From NCBI GenBank assembly GCA_026417175.1, contig JAOADT010000009.1:1-64000 (forward strand): a stretch of DNA of 64,000 bases, given 5' to 3'. This document shows positions 19,738 to 28,427 of this stretch, piece by piece. How positions within the stretch are numbered: the stretch's first letter is position 1; every line of letters begins with the position of its first letter. This DNA comes from Deltaproteobacteria bacterium. GTDB taxonomy: Bacteria; Desulfobacterota; Syntrophorhabdia; Syntrophorhabdales; JANXAF01. Position numbers and translations under genes: made by a program. Below the pieces are notes generated by a model. It saw only the letters and a program-made list of their open reading frames with translations, had not been told where the DNA came from and did not search any database.

Positions 19738-20502
19738 CTAGATAAAGAGGCTTGTGCCCTGGTCCAAAAAGAATAGATTCTTTCTCTTCGAGTTCGCCAC
19801 CTCTTTGCGAATTTCCTCAATGAAAAATGGCTTCATATGATATATGTAAACCGGGATATCTCTCAGACCATATCTGTCTATCGAGTGAAGAAGTGTGGAC
19901 AAGGTCATGTGTCCAGAAATTTGAGCTATATTCTTTTGACTTTCTGGAAAAGAAACGTCGGCAATAATAAACTCTATTCCATCCTCTTTTCGTGCTATTT
20001 CCCAAAATCTTTCTGTTTCACCAGTATCTGACGTGAACATAAACCCCTTCTCAGACTCTTTCACAACGAACCCTGTCGTATAAACACTGTGATTCATTAG
20101 TATGGGCTTAAAATTGATACCTACAACCTCTACCTCTTCTTCCAGTTCAATTTCATTAGGTTTGATGAGCGCTCTTTCCGCTGAAGGAATACTCGTAAAA
20201 TCGGGCCATATTAGGTTGTTGAAAAGATTTTCAGTTATGATGTCTTTCACCTGCTTCGCAGCAAAAATCTCTATTCCATCCTCTCTTAACGCTACCATTT
20301 CATCAATGAGGGAAAATAGACCTTTCACATGGTCTATGTGTGGATGCGTTATAAAAGCAGCTTTTATATTTCTTATCCTTTCATCAGTAAGAACTTCTGT
20401 TACCGTTCCCGCATCTAGAAGAATAGAATCATTTATAAGAAAGGAAGTTGCCCTATAAGGTCCAACCACATTGCCGTAGCAGCCCAAAATATCGACTTTC
20501 AC
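19738..20502 (-). CDS. MBL-fold hydrolase, class II cyclic-nucleotide phosphodiesterase-like (GTG start)
   Basis: FITHPHIDHVKGLFSL metal-binding motif, GFVVKESEKGFMFTSDTGETERFW; GTG at 20502. Confidence 0.82.
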   Translation of the reverse strand: MKVDILGCYGNVVGPYRATSFLINDSILLDAGTVTEVLTDERIRNIKAAFITHPHIDHVKGLFSLIDEMVALREDGIEIFAAKQVKDIITENLFNNLIWPDFTSIPSAERALIKPNEIELEEEVEVVGINFKPILMNHSVYTTGFVVKESEKGFMFTSDTGETERFWEIARKEDGIEFIIADVSFPESQKNIAQISGHMTLSTLLHSIDRYGLRDIPVYIYHMKPFFIEEIRKEVANSKRKNLFFLDQGTSLFI

Positions 20503-20509
20503 TGAAATG

Positions 20510-20538
20510 ATACTAAAAAATCATCCAGGTTGTGTCAA
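20510..20538 (-). promoter_or_regulatory. sigma70 promoter of the MBL gene
   Basis: Minus strand TTGACA-17 bp-TAGTAT; predicted start about 20503, adjacent to the GTG codon. Confidence 0.75.
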
Positions 20539-20568
20539 GATATTTCCGATTTTAAGCCAAAAATGAAC

Positions 20569-20597
20569 TTGTCTATGCAAAAAAAACCTGCTATAAG
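20569..20597 (+). promoter_or_regulatory. sigma70 promoter of purF
   Basis: TTGTCT-17 bp-TATAAG; predicted start about 20604, ATG at 20607. Confidence 0.7.
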
Positions 20598-20606
20598 TAA
20601 CTGAAC

Positions 20607-22058
20607 ATGTGTGGAATATTCGGAATATTCAATCACAAGTATGCCTCCAATATGGTATATCTTGGGTTGCATGCGCTTCAGCACCGGGGTCAAGAAAGTT
20701 CAGGAATAGCTGTTTCAGGCACCAATGGAATCGTGTCTCACAGAGCAATGGGACTTGTCTCTGACGTTTATACGGGGGAGCTCATAAAAAAACTTAGTGG
20801 TACCTCAGCCATAGGACATGTAAGGTACTCAACTTCCGGAACTACAAGTTTATCAAATGCTCAACCCCTTGTAGTTGAATACTCCCATGGATCCCTGGCA
20901 ATAGCTCACAATGGAAATCTTATAAATGCTTCTATTCTTCGACAAAAACTCGAAGTTAAGGGTTCCATTTTTCAATCAACAACAGATTCAGAGGTGATAA
21001 TACATCTCATGGCAATCTCAAAAAAGAAGAACACAGTTGACAGGCTTATAGAGGCTCTTAAAAAAGTGAACGGGTCTTATTCACTTTTAATCCTCACAGA
21101 CTCCGAGTTGATAGCAGCAAGAGATCCGTACGGGATCAGACCATTGGTCCTTGGAAAACTTAAAGATTCTTATGTAGTCTCGAGTGAAAGTTGTGCATTT
21201 GACTTAATCGGAGCAGAATACGAACGCGAGATCAACCCTGGGGAAATTCTTCTCATCACGGCTCAGGGATCGGAATCTTTTTATCCTTTTAAAGAGGTCA
21301 AGCAAAAAAACTGTGTGTTTGAGTATATATATTTCGCAAGACCAGACAGCATTGTTTTCGGAAGATCAGTTTATTTAGTCAGAAAAGCCTTGGGCATGGA
21401 ACTTGCAAAAGAAACGCACGTGGACGCTGATATGGTAATCCCGATTCCAGATTCTGGAATTGGGGCAGCCATAGGGTACGCTCAGCAAGTGAATTTACCT
21501 TTTGAATTAGGACTTATTAGAAATCATTACGTAGGTAGAACTTTTATAGAACCGGAGGAGCGAATAAGGCACTTTGGCGTAAAATTGAAACTAAACCCCG
21601 TTTCTGAGGCAGTCAAAGGAAAAAGAATTATAGTCATAGACGATTCGATAGTAAGGGCAACAACAGGGAGAAAGGTAATAAAGATGTTGAAAGAATGCGG
21701 TGCAAAAGAAATCCACTTCAGGGTCAGTTCTCCCCCCGTCACTCATCCTTGTTTTTACGGTATTGATACGCCTACTAGAAAAGAGCTTATCGCATCATCA
21801 CATGACCTAAAAGAGATTCGAAAATACATGGGCACTGACACTTTGGAGTATTTGAGTGTGGAAGGAATGATGAGAGCTCTTATGAAAACAGGAGCACACG
21901 CAGGTTACACATTCTGTGATGCGTGTTTTACGGGAAAATACCCCTTAAGGTTTCCATGCCAGATGACTTTAGATGAAGTTGAATCTATAGCAAAGAGAAA
22001 AAAGGTAGTAGATCCTAGAAAACCTTACATTATAGTTGACACAAGAAGGTCAAATTAG
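20607..22058 (+). CDS. purF: Amidophosphoribosyltransferase
   Basis: MCGIFGIF N-terminal Cys, GLHALQHRGQESSGIAV, RIIVIDDSIVRATTGRK PRPP motif. Confidence 0.97.
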   Translation: MCGIFGIFNHKYASNMVYLGLHALQHRGQESSGIAVSGTNGIVSHRAMGLVSDVYTGELIKKLSGTSAIGHVRYSTSGTTSLSNAQPLVVEYSHGSLAIAHNGNLINASILRQKLEVKGSIFQSTTDSEVIIHLMAISKKKNTVDRLIEALKKVNGSYSLLILTDSELIAARDPYGIRPLVLGKLKDSYVVSSESCAFDLIGAEYEREINPGEILLITAQGSESFYPFKEVKQKNCVFEYIYFARPDSIVFGRSVYLVRKALGMELAKETHVDADMVIPIPDSGIGAAIGYAQQVNLPFELGLIRNHYVGRTFIEPEERIRHFGVKLKLNPVSEAVKGKRIIVIDDSIVRATTGRKVIKMLKECGAKEIHFRVSSPPVTHPCFYGIDTPTRKELIASSHDLKEIRKYMGTDTLEYLSVEGMMRALMKTGAHAGYTFCDACFTGKYPLRFPCQMTLDEVESIAKRKKVVDPRKPYIIVDTRRSN

Positions 22059-23573
22059 ATGTCTAAAATTATCATTTATCTTCTTTTTGCACTGTTACTT
22101 GCTTCAGGATGCTCTTCAAGAGTCCTGGTAGAAGAAGGCGAGGTACTGTCACCAAGTGAGCTGGCTTCTGCTTATTATGACGTCCCTGTCAAAAATTTTA
22201 CCAAAGAGGAGAAAACTGATGAGAAAAATAAAATCTGTTGTGAGCTTCCTCGTTCTAGAAGGCATGATCCGAGCAATTCATCTTCCTTTTCGTCCAGTTC
22301 AGCAGATGCGGCTCAAGACGACGAAGAAGAAATAAGAAGCGTCCTTGAGGAAGATTTATCTAATAAATTTGACATACCTTTAGTTTTCAATGAGGCTGTT
22401 CACTACTTTATAAATTATTTTACAACCCAAAAAAGAAAAGTCTTTGCCAACTGGTTAAAACGATCAGAAAAATATGTACCAATTATGAGAGAGATTTTAA
22501 AGGAGGAAGGCCTTCCCGAAGATCTCGTTTATCTTGCTATGATAGAGAGCGGGTTCAATCCCAAAGCATATTCTCCTGCAAAAGCCTCTGGACCATGGCA
22601 ATTTATATACAAAACAGGTGAAAGATATGGGTTAAAGGTAGATTACTGGGTCGACGAAAGAAGAGATCCCGAAAAATCCACAATCGCAGCAGCGCGTTAT
22701 CTCAAAGATCTATTTAATCAGTTTGGTTGCTGGTATCTGGCGGCTGCTTCTTATAACGTAGGCGAAAGGAAGGTAGAAAAATTAGTTGAGCTACACAACA
22801 CTCGCGATATCTGGGAGATCATAAAGTATAACACTCTTCCAAGAGAAACAAGGGAATATATACCTAAACTTATCGCAGCGGCCATAATAGCAAAAAACCC
22901 CGAGGACTTTGGATTCGAGAGAATAAACTACGATAACCCAATACGCTTCGTAAAATTAAACGTGCCCAAAGCAACATCTCTAAAATGTATAGCACAGGCT
23001 GCCGGGGTGAGTCTTGAAACAGTTAGATCATACAATCCAGAACTTCTCCGTGGTATAACACCACCGGATAGGGAGTTCGTAGTTAAACTCCCTTATGGAA
23101 TAGATAGAGAGATGTTTTACAGGAAGTTTTCAGATATGACTTCCGGTCAAACAAAACTCAAAGGATTTTTTCCTTATAAAGTGAAAAACACGGACACATT
23201 AAATAAGATTGCTTCCAAATATGGAATTTCAAAGGAGACCTTGTGTCTATGGAATAGTGACAGTGATACTATACGTATCAGACCAGGCCGAATAATCTAT
23301 ATTCCTAGATTCGGTGTGGATAAGGAGGCTCCAACTGAAAAAGCGAATTTGGAGTCTAAAAAAACAAGGTTCGCATCTTACAAAAAAAAGACATTCTCTA
23401 AAACTACTCAGAAGAAAAAAATAGTATATCACAAGGTTAAAGAAGGAGAGACCTTGGCTATTATCTCGAAACGTTACGGGTCTGACCTTAACTCTATAAA
23501 GTCTCTCAACAATTTGAAAACCCATAGGATCCGTAAAGGCATGACCCTCAAAATACCAATTGATCAAACTTAA
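22059..23573 (+). CDS. MltD-type lytic transglycosylase with LysM domains
   Basis: Lipobox LLASGC; EDLVYLAMIESGFNPKAYSPAKASGPWQFI SLT domain; C-terminal LysM (VKNTDTLNKIASKYGIS, VKEGETLAIISKRYGS). Confidence 0.92.
   Translation: MSKIIIYLLFALLLASGCSSRVLVEEGEVLSPSELASAYYDVPVKNFTKEEKTDEKNKICCELPRSRRHDPSNSSSFSSSSADAAQDDEEEIRSVLEEDLSNKFDIPLVFNEAVHYFINYFTTQKRKVFANWLKRSEKYVPIMREILKEEGLPEDLVYLAMIESGFNPKAYSPAKASGPWQFIYKTGERYGLKVDYWVDERRDPEKSTIAAARYLKDLFNQFGCWYLAAASYNVGERKVEKLVELHNTRDIWEIIKYNTLPRETREYIPKLIAAAIIAKNPEDFGFERINYDNPIRFVKLNVPKATSLKCIAQAAGVSLETVRSYNPELLRGITPPDREFVVKLPYGIDREMFYRKFSDMTSGQTKLKGFFPYKVKNTDTLNKIASKYGISKETLCLWNSDSDTIRIRPGRIIYIPRFGVDKEAPTEKANLESKKTRFASYKKKTFSKTTQKKKIVYHKVKEGETLAIISKRYGSDLNSIKSLNNLKTHRIRKGMTLKIPIDQT
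22231..22326 (+). repeat. Ser/Asp-rich in-frame insertion inside the MltD-like gene
   Basis: CCELPRSRRHDPSNSSSFSSSSADAAQDDEE is compositionally unlike the flanking sequence and lies before the catalytic domain. Confidence 0.45.
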
Positions 23574-23700
23574 TCGAATAAACCTTTCAACTCCGTTACC
23601 AATTCTGGATTTTGTTATTTTTTTGTCGAAAATTAGATTGCTCAATAGGAATCAGAGAAATTGCACCGACGAACTCGAAACAAAAAAAGGACTACAAGTA

Positions 23701-23726
23701 AAGGAGGGGAATCCCCTCCTTTTTCT
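23701..23726. terminator. Shared terminator between convergent mltD-like and AMP-ligase genes
   Basis: AAGGAGGG-GAATC-CCCTCCTT followed by TTTCTT. Confidence 0.7.
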
Positions 23727-25054
23727 TAATGCTTTCGAAGATCTTTAAATCTTTTTGCTTTCACATCGTACCTTGGTAGGCTCCCATAGGGATGGACTTC
23801 TATGTTATAGCCTAGGTTTGTTTTAAGCCTAAGATCATTCTGGAGACGGGCTAAAATTTCTTTTTGGTTTCCTTCGTATCCCGGTTTTATCTCTATTTTT
23901 AGGGTTATATCATCAATATCTCCTTTCTTAGTAACAACCACTTCGTATTCGTCTGAAAGTTCAGGAAACGACCTTACAACTTCTTCTATCGCAGTTGGAG
24001 CCAGCAACACTCCTTTAACCTTCGTTATGTCATCGGCTCTTCCAATTACCCCCCCATCTATTAATCTAAATGTTCTTCCGCATTCACACGTATGATCTGC
24101 CCATTTTATCACATCTTTCGAGTCAAATCTTATACATGGTTTTGCAATTCTATCAAAAGTCGTTACAACCATTTTCCCTTGCCTTCCTGGTTCCTCAATC
24201 AATTCACCTGTTTCTATGTCCTCAATTTCTACAAGAAAGAATGCCTCATTGACGTGAAGCATAAGCCCAGAATGCGTACACCCAAAGCTCCAAGCTCCTA
24301 TTTCTGTTGCCCCGATGTGATCGTATACTTTCGCCCCCCAAATCTCCTCTATTCTTTTTCGAGTAGAAGGGATGCTTGCTCCTGGTTCACCGGCACATGT
24401 AATTTTCTCGATGTAAAGATCCTTTTTCGGATCCAATCCCATCTTCAAGGCTGTATCTCCCATTCCAAGAACATACGTAGGCGTTGCAAGAAAGGCATTA
24501 CATTTAAGTTCCTTCATCTTTAATATTCTAGCTTCTGTGTTTAAAACGCCACCAGGGATTACTTCGCAACCTATTTTTTCAGCAGCGTAGTGGGCATTCC
24601 AAAATGCTGTAAATACGTTGTAACCAAAAGGAAAAAAAACCCTATCTTTCGGTCTATACGTCTGAGCATAAAGTATATATGACCAACATTCTGTCTGCCA
24701 CTCCCAATCTTGCCATGTATCTCCCTGATAGACGGGCACCCCTGTGGTTCCGCTTGTCTGCCTAAAAGCCACCACTTCCTCTAATGGTACAGCAAGAATA
24801 TCTCCATAAGGAAATGGCTCTCTTTTCTGAACTTCTCTCAACATATCCTTTTCTATTTTAGGTACTTTCCTTATATCCTCAAGAGTTTTTATATCTTCCG
24901 GTTCAAGGCCGAATGATTGATAATAATTTCTGTAAAAAGGTGAGTTCTCATAGGCCCATTTCAGAATCCTTTTAAACTTCTTAAGTTGAAGCATTTTTAG
25001 TTTTTCTCTTGGAAGTGTTTCAATATAGGGATTCCAATAAATATTTTCTCTCAT
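23726..25054 (-). CDS. Phenylacetate-CoA ligase family AMP-binding protein
   Basis: FRQTSGTTGVPVYQGDT, YDHIGATEIGAWSFGC, GRADDITKVKGVLLAPTAIEEV. Confidence 0.9.
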   Translation of the reverse strand: MRENIYWNPYIETLPREKLKMLQLKKFKRILKWAYENSPFYRNYYQSFGLEPEDIKTLEDIRKVPKIEKDMLREVQKREPFPYGDILAVPLEEVVAFRQTSGTTGVPVYQGDTWQDWEWQTECWSYILYAQTYRPKDRVFFPFGYNVFTAFWNAHYAAEKIGCEVIPGGVLNTEARILKMKELKCNAFLATPTYVLGMGDTALKMGLDPKKDLYIEKITCAGEPGASIPSTRKRIEEIWGAKVYDHIGATEIGAWSFGCTHSGLMLHVNEAFFLVEIEDIETGELIEEPGRQGKMVVTTFDRIAKPCIRFDSKDVIKWADHTCECGRTFRLIDGGVIGRADDITKVKGVLLAPTAIEEVVRSFPELSDEYEVVVTKKGDIDDITLKIEIKPGYEGNQKEILARLQNDLRLKTNLGYNIEVHPYGSLPRYDVKAKRFKDLRKH

Positions 25055-25071
25055 CTTTGGCCTCCTTTCAT

Positions 25072-25254
25072 CTACTTTTCTTTTTCCAACTCAACAAGAT
25101 CACAGACATTTAACTCCAGCATCTTTACATTAGCAAGTATTTTCTTCATGTTCTTATTCACAGTTTGGATATGCCCCCCAACTTTCATTATTTCTTCTGA
25201 CACAGCCCTTAACTCCTTGATTTTTTCCGAAAGTTTTAATAACGTCTCATCCAT
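25072..25254 (-). CDS. Small coiled-coil hypothetical protein
   Basis: MDETLLKLSEKIKELRAVSEEIMKVGGHIQTVNKNMKKILANVKMLELNVCDLVELEKEK; GGAGG before the ATG; between iclR and the ligase on the same strand. Confidence 0.65.
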   Translation of the reverse strand: MDETLLKLSEKIKELRAVSEEIMKVGGHIQTVNKNMKKILANVKMLELNVCDLVELEKEK

Positions 25255-26026
25255 AGCTCTTTTCCTCCTTTCTCCAAAAAGATTCGTATGCAAGGGAGAC
25301 GAGATGGACCGTATCTTTTACCTCTTCAATTATTTCCGGCACTCTCTCCTCCCTTAAAAGACTTGTAAATCCCACTATCCACACAAAAGCAAGTGGCTTT
25401 CCATTCGAGAAAACGGGAGCTGCACAGGCCCACACGCCTTTCATGTACTCCTCGAATTCGATAGAGTACTTTGACTCTCTTACCCTCCTTAGCTCCTCTA
25501 AAAATTCTTTTTCATCCAAGATGCTTTTCTCTGTGTATCTTTTCAGTCCTTTCTTTTTTATAATACTCTTTATCTCATCATCGGTTAAAAACGATAGGAC
25601 AACCTTTCCAGTAGCACCGGCGGTGATCGGGAGTTTCGTACCCGGAGGAGATGAAATTTTATACACTTTTGCAGGCTCTACCACGTCAAGTATGGTTATA
25701 TGATCCCCGTCACGGACCCCAAGAAAAACTGTTTCGTCGAATTTTTGAGATAATCTCTCCAAAAAAGGTCGTGCAATTCCGGGAAGATCAGCTTTTTTCA
25801 AGATCCTTTTGGCAAGATCTACAAGTCGAGTAGATATGGAGTACGTCTTTCTTTCTTTGTCCTTTTTGACATACCCCTCTCTCTCCATCGCGGAAAGTAT
25901 GCCATAAAGTGTTCCCTTGTTAATCCCTGTCTTTTTCACGATATAAGAGAGCCTTAGGTCATTCCCTTCCTCCACGAGAGTATCTATTACCTTGAAAACC
26001 TTCTTTATGAGAGGCGCCTGATACAT
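25247..26026 (-). CDS. IclR-family transcriptional regulator
   Basis: wHTH LSYIVKKTGINKGTLYGILSAMEREGYV; effector domain LPITAGATGKVVLSFL, KGVWACAAPVF. Confidence 0.94.
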   Translation of the reverse strand: MYQAPLIKKVFKVIDTLVEEGNDLRLSYIVKKTGINKGTLYGILSAMEREGYVKKDKERKTYSISTRLVDLAKRILKKADLPGIARPFLERLSQKFDETVFLGVRDGDHITILDVVEPAKVYKISSPPGTKLPITAGATGKVVLSFLTDDEIKSIIKKKGLKRYTEKSILDEKEFLEELRRVRESKYSIEFEEYMKGVWACAAPVFSNGKPLAFVWIVGFTSLLREERVPEIIEEVKDTVHLVSLAYESFWRKEEKSYG

Positions 26027-26032
26027 GTGTCT

Positions 26033-26063
26033 ATTATAAAAAACAAATTTTTGTATCTGTCAA
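26033..26063 (-). promoter_or_regulatory. iclR promoter
   Basis: Minus strand TTGACA (26063-26058), TATAAT (26038-26033), 19-bp spacer; predicted start about 26026, i.e. the ATG. Confidence 0.6.
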
Positions 26064-26074
26064 CAAAAAAATGC

Positions 26075-26104
26075 TTGACATTTTTTAGGTTGCTGAAATA
26101 ATAT
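26075..26104 (+). promoter_or_regulatory. LUD/AOR operon promoter
   Basis: TTGACA (26075-26080), TAATAT (26099-26104), 18-bp spacer. Confidence 0.6.
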
Positions 26105-26108
26105 AAAA

Positions 26109-27416
26109 ATGTTTATGATAGTTAACACATCTGTCCCAAAGGTCTTCGTCTTTGAACCTTCATCCGATGAAAAGAGAAAGAACGTTGCATCAATATACGG
26201 AAGAAAAAAAATTGCGACTAAAACTTTAGACCAAATAAAAGAGGAATTAAAGGAAATAAGACTAAAAAACAGAGAAACGATAGAAACGAACACAGAAAGA
26301 TTTAGAAATACACTTGAAAAATATCCTCACTTGAAAATACATTTTGCACCAGATGCTAAATCTCTGTCAGAGATTATAAAAAGGGTGACAGGAATCCCAA
26401 AATTTGTTTCCCTTAACAAATCCAACGTAGTAATAAATGAGATCAGGCCATATTTAAAGAAGCTAGGCATAAACTCTTACATAAGATACTTCTCTGAATT
26501 TGAAGATTTGTCTCTAGAGAAAAAATTCCTAGTTGATTATTGGATGCTTCCAGGACTGCATGCAAAAAACCTCCTCGAAACCTTCGATCTTAAGGAGACT
26601 ATCGATTTTTCTAAAAATGGAAGATCAAGGACCTATGTATCTATCCTTGGGGTCAATGCTGCCTCAGCTGAGACAGGCAATCTGTACTTTTTGCAGCATA
26701 TGTCGAATATTAGTAAAGACATAAAAGAAGCAAATACAATATTTTTCATTGTACCTTTAGAAAAGATAGTGAAAGATGACTACTCCGCAAAGGTTCACGT
26801 TCGTTCGATGGGAATTTTTGGCTTAGAGTCTGTAATATTGGATCTCAAGCCAAAAAAAGAAGAGGAATTCGACTTTGAAGGTTTACCTTTTACAGACAAA
26901 GAAAAAGAGATTCATATCGTTATCTTTGACAATTTAAGAAAAAGCTTGCTCTCGAGCCATTATACTGACTTGCTCTTATGTATTGACTGTAGAGCATGCG
27001 CCAGACAGTGTCCAGTTGGTCAACACTTGCCAGATATGAAGGACAAGGTTTACAGTCCGAAGAATTTACTTCTCTTACACCTCCAAGGGGCCATAAAACC
27101 GTTCGAGTTATGCCTCCATTGTGGTAGATGTGAAGTTGAATGTCCCGTGGGGATTCAAATTCCAGAACTCTTGTGGAAAGCTCAAGTTGAATACTATCAA
27201 AGGAAAGGAAGATCTATACTGAAAAAGATGCTTGATAATCCTGAACTTTTAGCAAAAATTGGAGTCTATTTCGCCCCATTTTCGAATTGGGTGATGAAAT
27301 TCCCGTTAGTTCGAGCTATTATGAAAGTTTTTCCTGGTATTCATAATAGGGCAAAATTGCCTTCTTTTTCACAACAGACATTTAGGGAGTGGTATGAGAA
27401 AAGAAAGCATGGATAA
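26109..27416 (+). CDS. LUD-domain plus 4Fe-4S ferredoxin protein (LutB-like); alternative start 26115
   Basis: N-terminal LUD fold (LGVNAASAETGNLYF), CIDCRACARQCPVG and CLHCGRCEVECPVG clusters. Confidence 0.8.
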   Translation: MFMIVNTSVPKVFVFEPSSDEKRKNVASIYGRKKIATKTLDQIKEELKEIRLKNRETIETNTERFRNTLEKYPHLKIHFAPDAKSLSEIIKRVTGIPKFVSLNKSNVVINEIRPYLKKLGINSYIRYFSEFEDLSLEKKFLVDYWMLPGLHAKNLLETFDLKETIDFSKNGRSRTYVSILGVNAASAETGNLYFLQHMSNISKDIKEANTIFFIVPLEKIVKDDYSAKVHVRSMGIFGLESVILDLKPKKEEEFDFEGLPFTDKEKEIHIVIFDNLRKSLLSSHYTDLLLCIDCRACARQCPVGQHLPDMKDKVYSPKNLLLLHLQGAIKPFELCLHCGRCEVECPVGIQIPELLWKAQVEYYQRKGRSILKKMLDNPELLAKIGVYFAPFSNWVMKFPLVRAIMKVFPGIHNRAKLPSFSQQTFREWYEKRKHG

Positions 27417-28140
27417 GGTTGTTTATTTCACTGGATGTTTTTCAAACTACTATGATCCAGAAATTTCAAAATCCCTTGTGTATGTAATGGAGAAAAATGG
27501 TATAGAAGTCATTGTTCCCGGACAGTTATGCTGTGGAATGCCAATGATGGCAAATGCAAATTTTAAGGGCGCAAAGAGAAACTATACAAAAATAGTTAGA
27601 TCACTATATGAGGCTTCAAAAGGAACATATCCCATAGTTACCACATGTCCAAGTTGTAACATGATGCTTAAAAAGGAAGGGAAGGCTTTTTTCCCATCCG
27701 AAGAAGCAGAATATGTCTCCCAAAATATTTACGATTCCTCTGAATTTATAGTTTTGCTCGACTTAAACAACAAACTAAATAAAGATTTCGGTAGGCTTGA
27801 GCTAAAGGTACTTTACCATAATCCTTGCCATCTTAAGGTTCAAAACATCGAAGCTACTTTATATGTACTGAAGCTTATTCCAGGTATTCAAGTTTTGGGC
27901 ATAAATAGAGACTGTTGCGGTATGGGCGGATCGTTTGGAATGAAGAAGAAAAATTATCCAATCTCATCGGCAATTGGTAAAAAGATCTGGAAAATGGTCG
28001 AAGATTTAAAACCCGATGGGGTTGTGACAGAGTGCGGTGGCTGTGGTTTACAGATCAGTTCAAAAACTCCAATTCAGATTTATCATCCAATGGTGCTTAT
28101 TAAGATGGCATACAGTGCAGCCGCACAGGAGGCTGCATGA
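27394..28140 (+). CDS. CCG-domain (heterodisulfide reductase B/LutA-like) Fe-S protein
   Basis: FTGCFSNYYDPE, LCCGMPMMANANFKGA, CPSC, NRDCCGMGGSFG, ECGGCGLQI. Confidence 0.88.
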   Translation: MRKESMDKVVYFTGCFSNYYDPEISKSLVYVMEKNGIEVIVPGQLCCGMPMMANANFKGAKRNYTKIVRSLYEASKGTYPIVTTCPSCNMMLKKEGKAFFPSEEAEYVSQNIYDSSEFIVLLDLNNKLNKDFGRLELKVLYHNPCHLKVQNIEATLYVLKLIPGIQVLGINRDCCGMGGSFGMKKKNYPISSAIGKKIWKMVEDLKPDGVVTECGGCGLQISSKTPIQIYHPMVLIKMAYSAAAQEAA

Positions 28141-28166
28141 GTTTTTCCTAGAGAAAGGAGGATCGC

Positions 28167-28424
28167 ATGTTTAAAGACAAATCGACAGCGGAGACCTTAA
28201 AGTCTACTAGGACTTATGGTCAGTTTAGATGCCCTAACCCCACCTGTCTAGACAGGCTTGTGCCGAAACCAGGGGAAAAAACTGTAAAGTGTCCGAAATG
28301 TGGAACAGAGTGGAGGGTGGTTTGGCTAAAACCAGATTTGCCTAGAATTAGGGGTCCAGTTTGGGAGACAAATATTGAAATCGCTAGAAAAAAATTAGAG
28401 GAAGTAGAAAAGAAAGGAGGATAA
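28167..28424 (+). CDS. Zinc-ribbon small protein
   Basis: FRCPNPTCLDRLVPKPGEKTVKCPKCGTEWRV; AAAGGAGGATCGC before ATG; 3 nt from the AOR gene. Confidence 0.75.
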   Translation: MFKDKSTAETLKSTRTYGQFRCPNPTCLDRLVPKPGEKTVKCPKCGTEWRVVWLKPDLPRIRGPVWETNIEIARKKLEEVEKKGG

Positions 28425-28427
28425 GGT

